Part shown: piece by piece, positions 7,641-16,237 of the stretch | How the letters are laid out: each line of letters starts with the position of its first letter | Position numbering within the stretch: position 1 is the stretch's first letter | Assembly (NCBI RefSeq): GCF_010095445.2 | Contig: NZ_WFGV02000049.1 | Coordinates: forward strand, 1 to 43,084 | From: Pseudomonas sp. TNT3 | GTDB lineage: Bacteria; Pseudomonadota; Gammaproteobacteria; Pseudomonadales; Pseudomonadaceae | DNA: 43,084 nucleotides | Reading direction: 5' to 3' | Made by a program: the position numbers and the translations under genes | Notes under the pieces: model-generated | What the model saw: the letters and a program-made list of their open reading frames with translations, nothing else | What the model was told of the DNA's origin: nothing | Databases searched by the model: none

Positions 7641-9290
7641 TCAGAACCTTTGCGGAGTCGAACGCGCCACAATCGCTTCCACATCCAGACCCCGTGGTAA
7701 CGCACCGTACACCCGCCCCGCCGAACCCAGCCGGCTGGCGATGAATGCGTCACTGACCGCGGCATTGCCGGCCTCCAGCAACAGCTTGGCCTGCAACCCC
7801 AACGCAATGTCCTCGGTGAGCTGCCGCGCACGGTATTGAATGTCGCCGGTGTCCTTGAACGCCGCCTGCAATTGGTTGATGTGCGCGGCCAGACGCTTGT
7901 CGCCATGGCCGTCACCCAACTCGCTGAACAGCACATCAAGCACGCCCGGCTCTTTCGACAAGGCGCGCAGCACATCGAGGCATTGCACGTTGCCGGAGCC
8001 TTCCCACGTCGAATTCACGGGCGCCTCACGGTACAGCCGCGGCAGGATGCTTTCCTCGACATAACCCGCGCCGCCCATGCATTCGGCCGCTTCGTTGATC
8101 ATCGCCGGCGCGCGTTTGCAGATCCAGTACTTGCCCACCGCGGTCACCAGTCGGGCGAATTTCGCTTCATGGCCGTCGTCCAGATGGTCCAGCGCGCGCC
8201 CCATGCGCAGACTCAAGGCCAGGGCCGCTTCGCTTTCCAGGGCCAGGTCGGCCAGGACGTTCTGCATCAAGGGCTGCTCGCTGAGCAGTTTGCCACCGAC
8301 ACTGCGGTGAGCGCAGTGATGGCTGGCCTGGGTCAGGGCCTGACGCATCAGCGAGCTGGAACCGACCATGCAATCGAAACGGGTCATGGCGACCATTTCG
8401 ATAATGGTCGGCACGCCGCGCCCCTCTTCGCCGACCATCCAGGCCAGCGCTCCCCGAAACTCCACTTCGCTGGACGCGTTGGAACAATTGCCGAGCTTGT
8501 TCTTCAGGCGCTGTATGTAGAACTGGTTTCGCGTGTCGTCCGGACGATGCCGTGGCAGCAGAAAGCAAGTCAGTCCCTTGTCGGTCTGGGCCAGCGTCAG
8601 GAATGCATCACACATGGGCGCCGAGCAGAACCACTTGTGCCCCACCAGTTCATAGGCCTGGCCCGGACCGCTCGCGCCGACCGGATAAGCCTTGGTGGTG
8701 TTCGCCCGAACATCCGTGCCGCCCTGCTTCTCGGTCATGGCCATGCCAATGGTGACACCCGCCTTGTGGGCCATGCCGACGTTGCGCGGGTCATATTCGG
8801 TGGCGAGGATTTTAGGCAGCCATTGATCCGCCAGGTCCGGCTGCAGACGCATCGCCGGAACGCTGGCGAAGGTCATGGTGAGCGGGCAACCGCTGCCGGC
8901 TTCGGCCTGGCTGTGCAGATAGGTCATCGACGCGCGAGCAACATGGGCACCGGCCTGTGGATGCGCCCAAGGCAATGAGGTCAATCCGTGTTCGACTGCT
9001 GTGCGCATCAACTCGTGATAGGCCGGGTGAAACTCCACCAGGTCGATGCGATGGCCGTAACGGTCATGACTGACAAACACCGGTTTGTTCTGATTGGCCA
9101 GAAACCCTGCTTCCATCAGCGGCCCGCCGGCCAATGCGCCATACGCGTCGATTCGCGACTCGGCCCAACCCGCGCCAAACCGCCGCGACCACTCCTGCAA
9201 CGTCAGGTCGATGCGGTACAGGTTGGTACCGTCCAGCGACGGGGGCTGGTTGGTGACTTCGTGGGTTTCGGCGAACTGATGCAAGTTCAT
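7641..9290 (-). CDS. AidB-like acyl-CoA dehydrogenase family protein
   Basis: This 549-residue flavoprotein matches the long AidB/isovaleryl-CoA-dehydrogenase-like subgroup. The N-terminal helical domain runs to about residue 170. The beta-domain has MAMTEKQGGTDVRANTT and the FAD-contacting WFCSAPMCDAFLTLAQT. The C-terminal helical domain contains the acid-bearing EAPVNSTWEGSGNVQCLDVLR. E. coli AidB binds DNA and is induced by alkylation stress; whether this member dehydrogenates a CoA ester or protects DNA is open. The 3' end adjoins a REP element and the 5' end lies 74 bases from ladS on the same strand. I leave the symbol blank because aidB is used loosely in pseudomonads. Confidence 0.85.
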   Translation of the reverse strand: MNLHQFAETHEVTNQPPSLDGTNLYRIDLTLQEWSRRFGAGWAESRIDAYGALAGGPLMEAGFLANQNKPVFVSHDRYGHRIDLVEFHPAYHELMRTAVEHGLTSLPWAHPQAGAHVARASMTYLHSQAEAGSGCPLTMTFASVPAMRLQPDLADQWLPKILATEYDPRNVGMAHKAGVTIGMAMTEKQGGTDVRANTTKAYPVGASGPGQAYELVGHKWFCSAPMCDAFLTLAQTDKGLTCFLLPRHRPDDTRNQFYIQRLKNKLGNCSNASSEVEFRGALAWMVGEEGRGVPTIIEMVAMTRFDCMVGSSSLMRQALTQASHHCAHRSVGGKLLSEQPLMQNVLADLALESEAALALSLRMGRALDHLDDGHEAKFARLVTAVGKYWICKRAPAMINEAAECMGGAGYVEESILPRLYREAPVNSTWEGSGNVQCLDVLRALSKEPGVLDVLFSELGDGHGDKRLAAHINQLQAAFKDTGDIQYRARQLTEDIALGLQAKLLLEAGNAAVSDAFIASRLGSAGRVYGALPRGLDVEAIVARSTPQRF

Positions 9291-9364
9291 GACGGGGCTC
9301 CTTTGGGTCAGCCAAGGGGTTTAGTTAAGCACCGCCCCATGGCCGATCAAAGTGTCATATCCGC

Positions 9365-11740
9365 CTAACTGCCGGCGCTTTCGCCTTGTTGCGGACTGAG
9401 CACACGACGATAGAGGGCTGCTTGCAACACCTCGAATTTCACCGGCTTGCTCAGATAATCGATCAAATCGCCAGCTGGGCAGCGCTCCCGATCATTGCTC
9501 AGCGCCAGCATGAAGACGGGCAATTGCGCACAGCCTGGCAAGGCCCGAATCTGGCAGCAGACAGAGATACCGTCAGAGGCAGGTAACTGACAATCCAGCA
9601 GCACCGCATCAAAAGTTTCACGCTGCAGGTAATCGATCGCTGCAGCTTCATTGTCGGCGGTACGCACCTGGAACCCGAGTTTGAGCAACATGCCGCGCAT
9701 CACCAGCTGGTTGATGCTGTTGTCATCCACCACCAACACCGTGCAATCGCGAGGCAAACGCAGGCGTGGGAAATGACGGTCCTGCATTGGCGGCTCTATT
9801 TCCGGCAGTTCGAACTCGACGTCGAGCTGGAAGCGACTTCCGCGCCCTGGTTCGGAACGATGAGTGAGCCGTCCACCGAGCAATTCGACCAGTTGCCGAC
9901 AGATCGCCAGCCCCACACCCAGACCGCCGTGTTCGCGCGTCATCGAGCCGTCGAGCTGGAAAAACCGCTGGTACATCGTTGCTTCGCCCAAATCGGTGAA
10001 GCCGATGCCGGTATCGATCACGGCGAACGAGAGCGCCAATCGACCCGGCTCTGCAGGTTTGCCTGTCACTCGCAGTGCCAGCCCGCCAATCCGGGTGAAT
10101 TTGATCGCGTTGTCCAGCAGGCATTCCAGGCATTGGGTCAATTTGGCGCTGTCGCCGTGCAACCGGTCTGGCAATCCGGTTGCGATATCCACTTTGAAAT
10201 CCAGAGACTTGCTCAACGCGTTGCCTTCGAACTGCACGCGCAGGGCTTCAACCACGCTGCGCAGGCTGAATGACGACGCAGTGGCCTTCAGTTTGCCGGC
10301 CTGCAATTCAGTCAGGGTAAGGATGCCGTTGACCATGCGCATCATGTCGCGCGCAGACCCGGCGGCTGTCTGCTGATACTGCGCCAGCTCCTGATCCATC
10401 TCGACGGTCTGCATCAACTCCAGCGAACCGATGACACCATTCATTGGCGTGCGCAGTTCATGGGTCAGGGTGGCGAGGAATTCATCCTTGAGCTGGTTGC
10501 TGTGCGCCAGTTGCTGGTTCAGTACTTCGAGCTTTTGACCGGCATCGAACAGGGTCTGTGCCTGCTGCTCGCGCATGGAATTGATGCGGTCAGCCAGGGC
10601 CAGGGACAGCAACGCCACTTCGATCGCCGAACCGATCTGGCTGGAATACATGGTCAGGAAAACATTCGGCAGGTAACCCAGCACCATCAAGGTGTTGATG
10701 ATGCCGCCGAGCAAAAAAGCCGACCAGGCGATGATGAAATAACGCGCGACGCGCAGTCCGCGGACCCAGGCGAAAATACCGGCTGCGAAAATCACCACGG
10801 TGAAGGTCAGCGCCAGCGCCGTCGCCAACCGCAGGGCCAGGGCGTAACTGGTCATCAATGAGAGCCCGACCACCACCGCCCCAAACGTCACCAGTGCCAA
10901 CAGCAAGCGGTCGAGCCAGCGACTGTGCACCGCCGTCTGCAGGAAGCTGCGGGCGAACTGACTGCCAAACAGACCGGCACATCCAATGAAGAACGGTGTC
11001 GAAGCGTTGGCCCACCAGGGGTTGTTCGGCCAGAAGTACTGTACCGCCGCACCGTTCACCGACAGCTGATACAGGCCGAACGAGGCGATGTAGAAAATGT
11101 AATAGAGGTAGCTGGTGTCGCGCACGCTGAGATAGATGAACAGGTTGTAGACCAGCATCCCGAGCAATACGCCATAGATCAGCCCAAGTACATAAAGGCG
11201 CAGAGGCTGTTCTTCGAGGAACGCGGTGCTCGACCACAACGTGACAGGGGCCTGAATGGAGCCTTCACTTTGCAGACGCAGGTACAGGGTTTGCACTTGG
11301 TCCGGGGTGAAGTTCAGATCAAACAAATAGTTGTTCTGGCGAATTTCGCGACTGTCGAACGGTAATGCGTCACCCGTCTGTCGGGCCAACTGGTAGGTGC
11401 CGGCAGCATCGGGCAAGTACAGATCAAGGTGATCGAGGGGCGGATAGGCCAATTCGAGTAACCAGGTCCGTTGCGCAGCCGGATCATGCGGCCGGTAATG
11501 CAGGTCGATTTTGAGCCAGAACACCGAACGCGAATAACCGGCGTTCAAGGTGTCTTTATCGTGGGGTTTGAAGTTTCCGGCCGCCGCTTGCGCACGTACG
11601 TCGGCAATGGTCGCCTGACCACTCGGGTCTTCGAACACTTGCAAGGCGCGACCCAATGGCAGGCTTTGGGTGGACTCGTCGAACTCGACTGCGCTCGCCA
11701 AAAGGGGCAAGCAAAGCAGCAACATCAGCAAATAGCGCAT
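9365..11740 (-). CDS. ladS: LadS-type hybrid sensor histidine kinase
   Basis: The 791-residue protein has a signal peptide (about 1-17), a periplasmic 7TMR-DISMED2 sugar-binding-like domain (about 25-175), a 7TM-DISM membrane block (about 182-385), then HisKA with H427 in LTHELRTPMNG. HATPase_c follows, with N-box LLDNAIKF at 541, DTGIG at 576 and GGLGVGLAI near 605. A C-terminal receiver has acidic DD at 672-673 and phospho-acceptor D716 in VLLDCQLP. P. aeruginosa LadS has the same architecture and neighbours (thiD, the dehydrogenase gene); there it works through GacS/GacA and the Rsm RNAs to favour biofilm over type III secretion. Orthology is inferred from architecture and synteny. No HPt domain is fused, so phosphotransfer to a partner is expected. 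Confidence 0.88.
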   Translation of the reverse strand: MRYLLMLLLCLPLLASAVEFDESTQSLPLGRALQVFEDPSGQATIADVRAQAAAGNFKPHDKDTLNAGYSRSVFWLKIDLHYRPHDPAAQRTWLLELAYPPLDHLDLYLPDAAGTYQLARQTGDALPFDSREIRQNNYLFDLNFTPDQVQTLYLRLQSEGSIQAPVTLWSSTAFLEEQPLRLYVLGLIYGVLLGMLVYNLFIYLSVRDTSYLYYIFYIASFGLYQLSVNGAAVQYFWPNNPWWANASTPFFIGCAGLFGSQFARSFLQTAVHSRWLDRLLLALVTFGAVVVGLSLMTSYALALRLATALALTFTVVIFAAGIFAWVRGLRVARYFIIAWSAFLLGGIINTLMVLGYLPNVFLTMYSSQIGSAIEVALLSLALADRINSMREQQAQTLFDAGQKLEVLNQQLAHSNQLKDEFLATLTHELRTPMNGVIGSLELMQTVEMDQELAQYQQTAAGSARDMMRMVNGILTLTELQAGKLKATASSFSLRSVVEALRVQFEGNALSKSLDFKVDIATGLPDRLHGDSAKLTQCLECLLDNAIKFTRIGGLALRVTGKPAEPGRLALSFAVIDTGIGFTDLGEATMYQRFFQLDGSMTREHGGLGVGLAICRQLVELLGGRLTHRSEPGRGSRFQLDVEFELPEIEPPMQDRHFPRLRLPRDCTVLVVDDNSINQLVMRGMLLKLGFQVRTADNEAAAIDYLQRETFDAVLLDCQLPASDGISVCCQIRALPGCAQLPVFMLALSNDRERCPAGDLIDYLSKPVKFEVLQAALYRRVLSPQQGESAGS

Positions 11741-12176
11741 TTAAGCCCCAGCGTGGCCGCTCCGGTTATCCAAGGAAGCCCCTCATTCCTTTTGAGTAGA
11801 CGTAAAACCGGTATTACCTGTTATTGGTTTGGATCCACTCTAGCATGGCGTTGATGGCCTTTGAACACCATTGTAAAAATTCGTACAACGGCTCTAGCAC
11901 GGGCGTTTCAGCGAAAAACATCGAAAAATAACTGTTTGCCAGGCTATACGCCCTGGCCCCCTGTAGCAGCTGGCGAAGCCTGCGTTCGACTGCGCAGCAG
12001 TCGCAATACCGCCCTCCACAGTGTTTCGGTTAGATCGCGGGTGACGTATAGGCGACTGCTACGCAGTCGAACGCAGGCTTCGCCAGCTGCCACAGGACGG
12101 TGGTTGACGCAGGTGTCGTCTTGAGCCAAATGGACCTTCATGACTGATGGGTCGACTGGTGGTAAGCTCGCGCACC
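11741..12176. other. Divergent ladS-thiD intergenic region
   Basis: This gap of about 435 bases separates ladS (-) from thiD (+). It holds an AT-richer stretch (about 11790-11945) in which both promoters may lie, and a large REP palindrome (11961-12095). I see no convincing protein-coding frame; the short frames inside the palindrome mirror each other on the two strands and are repeat artefacts. Confidence 0.6.
11961..12095. repeat. REP-type palindromic element, family C
   Basis: CTGTAGCAGCTGGCGAAGCC, continuing through GCGTTCGACTGCG, is matched by its near-perfect complement 70-odd bases later, ending in GCTGCCACAG. Each arm has a smaller inner palindrome around GACTGC. The family (GCAGCTGGCGAAGCCTGCG) is one of the common P. 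fluorescens REPs, from memory. Confidence 0.87.
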
Positions 12177-12974
12177 ATGAATATCTACAGCTCTCGCCCC
12201 GTTGTCCTCTGTCTCTCCGGCCACGACCCCAGTGGTGGCGCCGGCTTGCAGGCAGATATCGAAGCCTTGCTCGCGCAGGGTTGTCATGCGGCTCCGGCCG
12301 TCACCGCCCTGACCGTGCAAAACACGGTCAACGTCACTGACTTCCGCGTCCTCGACCGCGAATGGGTGTTGGCCCAGGCCAATGCCGTGCTCGACGATTC
12401 CGAAGTCGCCGCCGTCAAACTGGGCATGCTCGGTTCTCTGGAAATGGTCGACACCGTCGTCGAACTGCTTCAGGCGCACCCGCATTTGCCGATGGTCTGT
12501 GACCCGGTGCTGCGCGCAGGTGGCGGAGGACGACTTGGCAAGGATGAAGTCGGTTACGCCATGCGCGAGCGCTTGCTGCCGCTGGCAATCATTGCCACCC
12601 CTAACCTTCCCGAAGCCCGCATCCTCGCCGAACTGCCGGAAGGCACCGCGGACGAGTGCGCTGAAAAACTCCTGCCGTTCGTCAAACACCTGTTGATCAC
12701 TGGCGGTCACGGCGATGAACAGGACATCCACAACCGTCTATACAGCCGCGACGGGCTTCGCAAGACGTTTACCTGCCAGCGCCTGCCCGGTAGCTACCAC
12801 GGTTCGGGCTGCACATTGGCGAGCACACTGGCCGGTCGTCTGGCCCTGGGTGAAAACCTCGTCAGCGCTGTGCAGACCGCGCTTAACTACACGTGGCGCA
12901 CCCTGCGCGATGCAGAGCAGTTGGGTAAAGGGCAGTTCGTACCGCGGCGTCTACCGCTGGATTTCTGCTCGTAA
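12177..12974 (+). CDS. thiD: Hydroxymethylpyrimidine (phosphate) kinase ThiD
   Basis: This 265-residue ribokinase-fold enzyme phosphorylates HMP and HMP-phosphate to the diphosphate used in thiamine synthesis. Diagnostic segments are CLSGHDPSGGAGLQADIEA near the start, VCDPVLRAGGGGRLG, and the ATP/anion-hole signature GSYHGSGCTLASTLA near residue 208. I start at the ATG at 12177, where homology begins; in-frame ATG 12147 adds only non-conserved residues, and neither start has a good Shine-Dalgarno. thiE follows 36 bases downstream and supplies the next pathway step. Confidence 0.95.
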   Translation: MNIYSSRPVVLCLSGHDPSGGAGLQADIEALLAQGCHAAPAVTALTVQNTVNVTDFRVLDREWVLAQANAVLDDSEVAAVKLGMLGSLEMVDTVVELLQAHPHLPMVCDPVLRAGGGGRLGKDEVGYAMRERLLPLAIIATPNLPEARILAELPEGTADECAEKLLPFVKHLLITGGHGDEQDIHNRLYSRDGLRKTFTCQRLPGSYHGSGCTLASTLAGRLALGENLVSAVQTALNYTWRTLRDAEQLGKGQFVPRRLPLDFCS

Positions 12975-13010
12975 CTTCCTATTGGTTAGTAATGCGGTGA
13001 GGCTTGTCCG

Positions 13011-13634
13011 ATGAAATTACGTGGCCTTTACGCCATTACCGACAGCCAGTTGCTGGCCGGGAAATTCCTGTCGTATGTGGAGGCGGCGCTGGAAGGCGGT
13101 CTCACCCTGCTGCAGTACCGCGACAAGAGCAGCGACGAGGCCCGCCGTCTGCGTGAGGCCGAAGCCCTGCGCGACCTGTGCGATCGCTACAAGACCCGGC
13201 TGATCATCAATGACGATGCCGAATTGGCTGCGCGCCTGAACGTCGGCGTCCACCTGGGACAGACCGACGGCCCACTGACCCCGGCCCGCGCCCTGCTGGG
13301 TCGTTCGGCGATCATTGGTTCGACGTGTCATGCCCAACTCGATCTTGCCGAACAAGCGGCCAAGGAAGGCGCCAGTTACGTCGCCTTCGGCCGCTTTTTC
13401 AACTCCAGTACCAAACCCGGCGCGCCGGCGTGCGATCTCGAACTGCTCGACCAGGCCCGCAGCAAACTGCACCTGCCGATCTGCGTCATCGGCGGTATCA
13501 CCCTGGAAAACGCCGCGCCATTGGTTGCCCACGGGGCCGATCTGCTGGCGGTCGTTCACGGTCTGTTTGGTGCCGAGAATACGGCGCAAGTGACCCGCCG
13601 CGCCCGCGCCTTTAACGAATTGTTCAAATCCTGA
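13011..13634 (+). CDS. thiE: Thiamine phosphate synthase ThiE
   Basis: This 207-residue TIM-barrel enzyme joins HMP diphosphate and thiazole phosphate to give thiamine phosphate. Family marks are LRGLYAITDSQLL at the start, LLQYRDKSSDE, LIINDDAELAARLNVGVHLGQTD (a conserved Mg/diphosphate region), IGSTCHAQLDLAEQA and VIGGITLENAAPLVAHGADLLAVVHGLF. The length is normal. It lies between thiD and hemL with short gaps, so the three genes probably form one transcript. Confidence 0.96.
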   Translation: MKLRGLYAITDSQLLAGKFLSYVEAALEGGLTLLQYRDKSSDEARRLREAEALRDLCDRYKTRLIINDDAELAARLNVGVHLGQTDGPLTPARALLGRSAIIGSTCHAQLDLAEQAAKEGASYVAFGRFFNSSTKPGAPACDLELLDQARSKLHLPICVIGGITLENAAPLVAHGADLLAVVHGLFGAENTAQVTRRARAFNELFKS

Positions 13635-13651
13635 TTTTTGAGAGCCCGATC

Positions 13652-14935
13652 ATGTCTCGTTCCGAAACCCTGTTTGCCAACGCCCAGAAACACATTCCCG
13701 GCGGCGTGAATTCGCCTGTTCGCGCGTTCAAGAGCGTGGGTGGCACGCCACTGTTTTTCAAACACGCTGAAGGCGCCTACGTCACTGACGAAGACGACAA
13801 GCGTTATGTGGATTACGTCGGTTCCTGGGGCCCGATGATTCTCGGCCACAGCCACCCTGACGTGCTGGACGCCGTGCGCAAGCAACTTGAACACGGGCTT
13901 TCCTACGGCGCACCGACCGAAATGGAAACCCAGATGGCTGATCTGGTGTGCTCGCTCGTGCCGTCGATGGAAATGGTGCGCATGGTCAGCTCCGGCACCG
14001 AAGCGACCATGAGCGCCATTCGCCTCGCCCGTGGTTTCACCGGTCGCGACAGCATCATCAAATTTGAAGGCTGCTATCACGGCCACTCCGACAGCTTGCT
14101 GGTAAAAGCCGGCTCCGGTGCGCTGACCCAAGGTGTGCCGAGCTCGGCCGGTGTGCCGGCAGCATTTGCCAAACACACACTCACCCTGCCGTTCAACGAC
14201 ATCGAAGCGGTCGAAACGATGCTCGCCGACGTCGGCCAGGACGTAGCGTGCATCATCGTCGAGCCGGTTGCCGGCAACATGAACTGCGTGCCTCCGGCCC
14301 CCGGTTTCCTCGAAGGCCTGCGCACATTGTGCGACAAGCACGGTGTGGTGCTGATTTTTGACGAAGTGATGACCGGTTTCCGCGTGGCCCTCGGCGGCGC
14401 GCAGGCGCACTACGGTGTCACGCCGGACCTGACGACCTTCGGCAAGATCATCGGCGGCGGCATGCCGGTGGGCTGCTTTGGCGGCAAGCGTGAAATCATG
14501 TCGCACATCGCACCGCTGGGCCCTGTGTATCAGGCCGGCACATTGTCGGGTAACCCGCTGGCGATGGCGGCCGGTTTGACCACCCTGCGCCTGATCAGCC
14601 GCCCTGGTTTCCACGCAGAATTGACTGACTACACCAGCCGTCTGCTCGATGGTCTGCAACAGCGCGCCGATGCAGCAGGCATTCCGTTCGTGACGACCCA
14701 GGCAGGTGGCATGTTTGGTCTGTACTTCAGCGGTGCCGACGACATCGTGACCTTCGATGATGTGATGTCCAGCGACGCGAAACTGTTCGGACGCTTCTTC
14801 CATCTGATGCTGGAAGGTGGTGTGTACCTGGCGCCGAGTGCATTCGAAGCCGGCTTCACCTCGATCGCTCATGGCGAAGCCGAGTTGAAACTGACGCTGG
14901 ATGCCGCCGAACGCGCATTCGCTGCATTGAAATAA
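13652..14935 (+). CDS. hemL: Glutamate-1-semialdehyde 2,1-aminomutase HemL
   Basis: This 427-residue PLP enzyme converts glutamate-1-semialdehyde into 5-aminolevulinate, the first committed tetrapyrrole precursor in the C5 pathway. The Schiff-base lysine is K265 in TTFGKIIGGGMPVG, the same number as in the E. coli enzyme. The phosphate-binding MVSSGTEATMSAIRLARG (about 111-128) and FDEVMTGFRV (about 236-245) are intact. It starts 17 bases after the thiE stop and is followed by a clear terminator, so it closes the thiD-thiE-hemL unit. Confidence 0.97.
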   Translation: MSRSETLFANAQKHIPGGVNSPVRAFKSVGGTPLFFKHAEGAYVTDEDDKRYVDYVGSWGPMILGHSHPDVLDAVRKQLEHGLSYGAPTEMETQMADLVCSLVPSMEMVRMVSSGTEATMSAIRLARGFTGRDSIIKFEGCYHGHSDSLLVKAGSGALTQGVPSSAGVPAAFAKHTLTLPFNDIEAVETMLADVGQDVACIIVEPVAGNMNCVPPAPGFLEGLRTLCDKHGVVLIFDEVMTGFRVALGGAQAHYGVTPDLTTFGKIIGGGMPVGCFGGKREIMSHIAPLGPVYQAGTLSGNPLAMAAGLTTLRLISRPGFHAELTDYTSRLLDGLQQRADAAGIPFVTTQAGGMFGLYFSGADDIVTFDDVMSSDAKLFGRFFHLMLEGGVYLAPSAFEAGFTSIAHGEAELKLTLDAAERAFAALK

Positions 14936-14944
14936 CGCAGTGCC

Positions 14945-14975
14945 GCTGACGTTGGCGAGTGCCAGCGTCAGCTTT
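14945..14975 (+). terminator. hemL: Intrinsic terminator after hemL
   Basis: GCTGACGTTGGC, loop GAGT and GCCAGCGTCAGC make a 12-bp stem with one G-U pair in the plus RNA, ending in TTTC. The wobble orientation and the position 10 bases after the stop fit hemL. Confidence 0.75.
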
Positions 14976-15071
14976 CACCTACATCCGTGCCCATTTTCCT
15001 ACTCATCTGCCAGGAATCACCCATAAAGTGGGCGATATATTCCCCGTGCAGCAGAAAAACGAGTAAAGACT

Positions 15072-15101
15072 TTGTAAGGTTGGCCCTGCTTATTTCATAA
15101 T
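15072..15101 (+). promoter_or_regulatory. Putative sigma-70 promoter of the Sel1-repeat gene
   Basis: TTGTAA (15072-15077) and CATAAT (15096-15101) are separated by 18 bases, about 60 bases before the chosen start codon. Confidence 0.5.
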
Positions 15102-15160
15102 GCGCGCTTATTGGATCCCCTCGATGGGTCCGCGTGCCCTTCAGAGGTAAGTCGATTCCC

Positions 15161-15709
15161 ATGAACCGCACCGGCCGCGCCCTTGCATTGGGCTGCCTGT
15201 TGCTCCTTCAGCCCTTGCTTGTACAAGCAGGCGGCAACTCGTTGTTAATCCCAGCGATGGGTCGTTGCACCCTCAATACTCAGCCGCAAGATCTGGCACA
15301 GGCCCTCGCTGCCTGCCAGAAGGCGTCGGATGAAGGGGATGCGCAGGCACAATACGAGTTGGGTGAGTTCTACTACGACGGCAAAAATGCGCCGCGCGAC
15401 CTCAATAAAGCCCTGAGCTATTTCGAAAAAGCCTCGCTGCAAGGCCATGCCCAGGCGCAATTCAAACTCGGCACCATGTTCTTCCACGGTGAAGGCGTGA
15501 CGGCCAATAATGTTCAGGCGTATATCGTGCTGAAGATGGCGGCGGTCAATGGCGCAGAAGATGCGCTGGACACCGCGGATGAAGTGGCCGAGAAAATGCC
15601 GCGCGAAGAACTTGAGGTTGCCACTCAGGTGCTCGGGCAGATCTTTCGTAAATACCTGATGGAATTGCAAAGCGCGGACGGGCGTACGCCGTTTTCGCCG
15701 CTGCCTTGA
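15161..15709 (+). CDS. Secreted Sel1-like repeat protein
   Basis: The 182-residue product (ATG at 15161, AGAGG about 12 bases upstream) has a signal peptide of about 24 residues ending QAGG. After a CTLN segment come two Sel1-type TPR repeats, recognisable as AQAQYELGEFYYDGKNAPRDLNKALSYFEKA and AQAQFKLGTMFFHGEGVTANNVQAYIVLKMAA; these form helical hairpins used for protein contacts. The C-terminus is helical and charged. A periplasmic scaffold or regulator is plausible from family knowledge, with no partner evident nearby. An in-frame GTG at 15134 would add 9 residues and is less likely. Confidence 0.8.
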   Translation: MNRTGRALALGCLLLLQPLLVQAGGNSLLIPAMGRCTLNTQPQDLAQALAACQKASDEGDAQAQYELGEFYYDGKNAPRDLNKALSYFEKASLQGHAQAQFKLGTMFFHGEGVTANNVQAYIVLKMAAVNGAEDALDTADEVAEKMPREELEVATQVLGQIFRKYLMELQSADGRTPFSPLP

Positions 15710-15772
15710 TCCCGACTCGACCATTGTGTTGAGGGGATTCTGTGACCAGAAGAGAGCTCTGTCAGCTTTCTG

Positions 15773-16102
15773 TTACTTCTCAGGCATCGGCATCGGGAAC
15801 GGCATGACATTGCCGACCGCGCCGCGGGCTTCGCTGATTTTCGGCGTACCGAGACGTTCCACTTCATCGATGCGCACAATCGAGTGCATCGGCACAAAAC
15901 TGCGAACTACACCCTCGAACTGAGCCTTGAGCTTCTCTTCGCTCGGATCGACGACCACTTGCGTGCGCTCGCCAAAGACGAATTCTTCCACTTCCAGGAA
16001 GCCCCACAGATCACTTTGATAGATCTGCTTGGCATACATTTCGTACACCTGGCCCTGGTTAAGAAAAATCACCTTGTAGATTGGAGCTTCACGTTTGGTC
16101 AT
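15773..16102 (-). CDS. DUF1820 family protein
   Basis: This compact 109-residue cytosolic protein begins MTKREAPIYKVIFLNQGQVYEMYAK, continues WGFLEVEEFVFGERTQVVVDPSEEKLKAQFEGV, and ends in a methionine/proline tail (VMPFPMPMPEK). These marks match DUF1820, a small conserved gamma-proteobacterial family without known function. An in-frame ATG six codons upstream (16120) is an alternative start; neither has a clear Shine-Dalgarno. The open frame continues far upstream, but that part is antisense to miaB and is not coding. The gene diverges from miaB, with 135 bases between the starts. Confidence 0.82.
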   Translation of the reverse strand: MTKREAPIYKVIFLNQGQVYEMYAKQIYQSDLWGFLEVEEFVFGERTQVVVDPSEEKLKAQFEGVVRSFVPMHSIVRIDEVERLGTPKISEARGAVGNVMPFPMPMPEK

Positions 16103-16184
16103 GGCGGGCGAGCAACACATCGGGGGATAAAAATGAGGGCGCGAACTATAGCATAGCCGCCGGACGCACAGCGGTAGGAACCTT

Positions 16185-16203
16185 GGAACATGTTCCCTAT
16201 AAT
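16185..16203 (+). promoter_or_regulatory. miaB: miaB promoter with an adjoining 12-base palindrome
   Basis: A consensus TATAAT lies at 16198-16203, 34 bases before the miaB ATG. One base before it is the perfect palindrome GGAACATGTTCC (16185-16196), filling the spacer where a repressor or activator could act. The -35 is weak (TAGGAA at 16175-16180 with a 17-base spacer). No known regulator is assigned. Confidence 0.55.
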
Positions 16204-16237
16204 GCGCGGTTCTTTGAATCACGTGATGACTCTGTCC

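Noticed and set aside
11944..12141. Mirror-image short open frames in the ladS-thiD gap
   Set aside because: Near-identical peptides on both strands come from the REP palindrome, not from genes.
13556..14872. 438-codon minus-strand frame opposite hemL
   Set aside because: Shadow frame caused by GC-rich third positions; no domain, and it runs into thiE.
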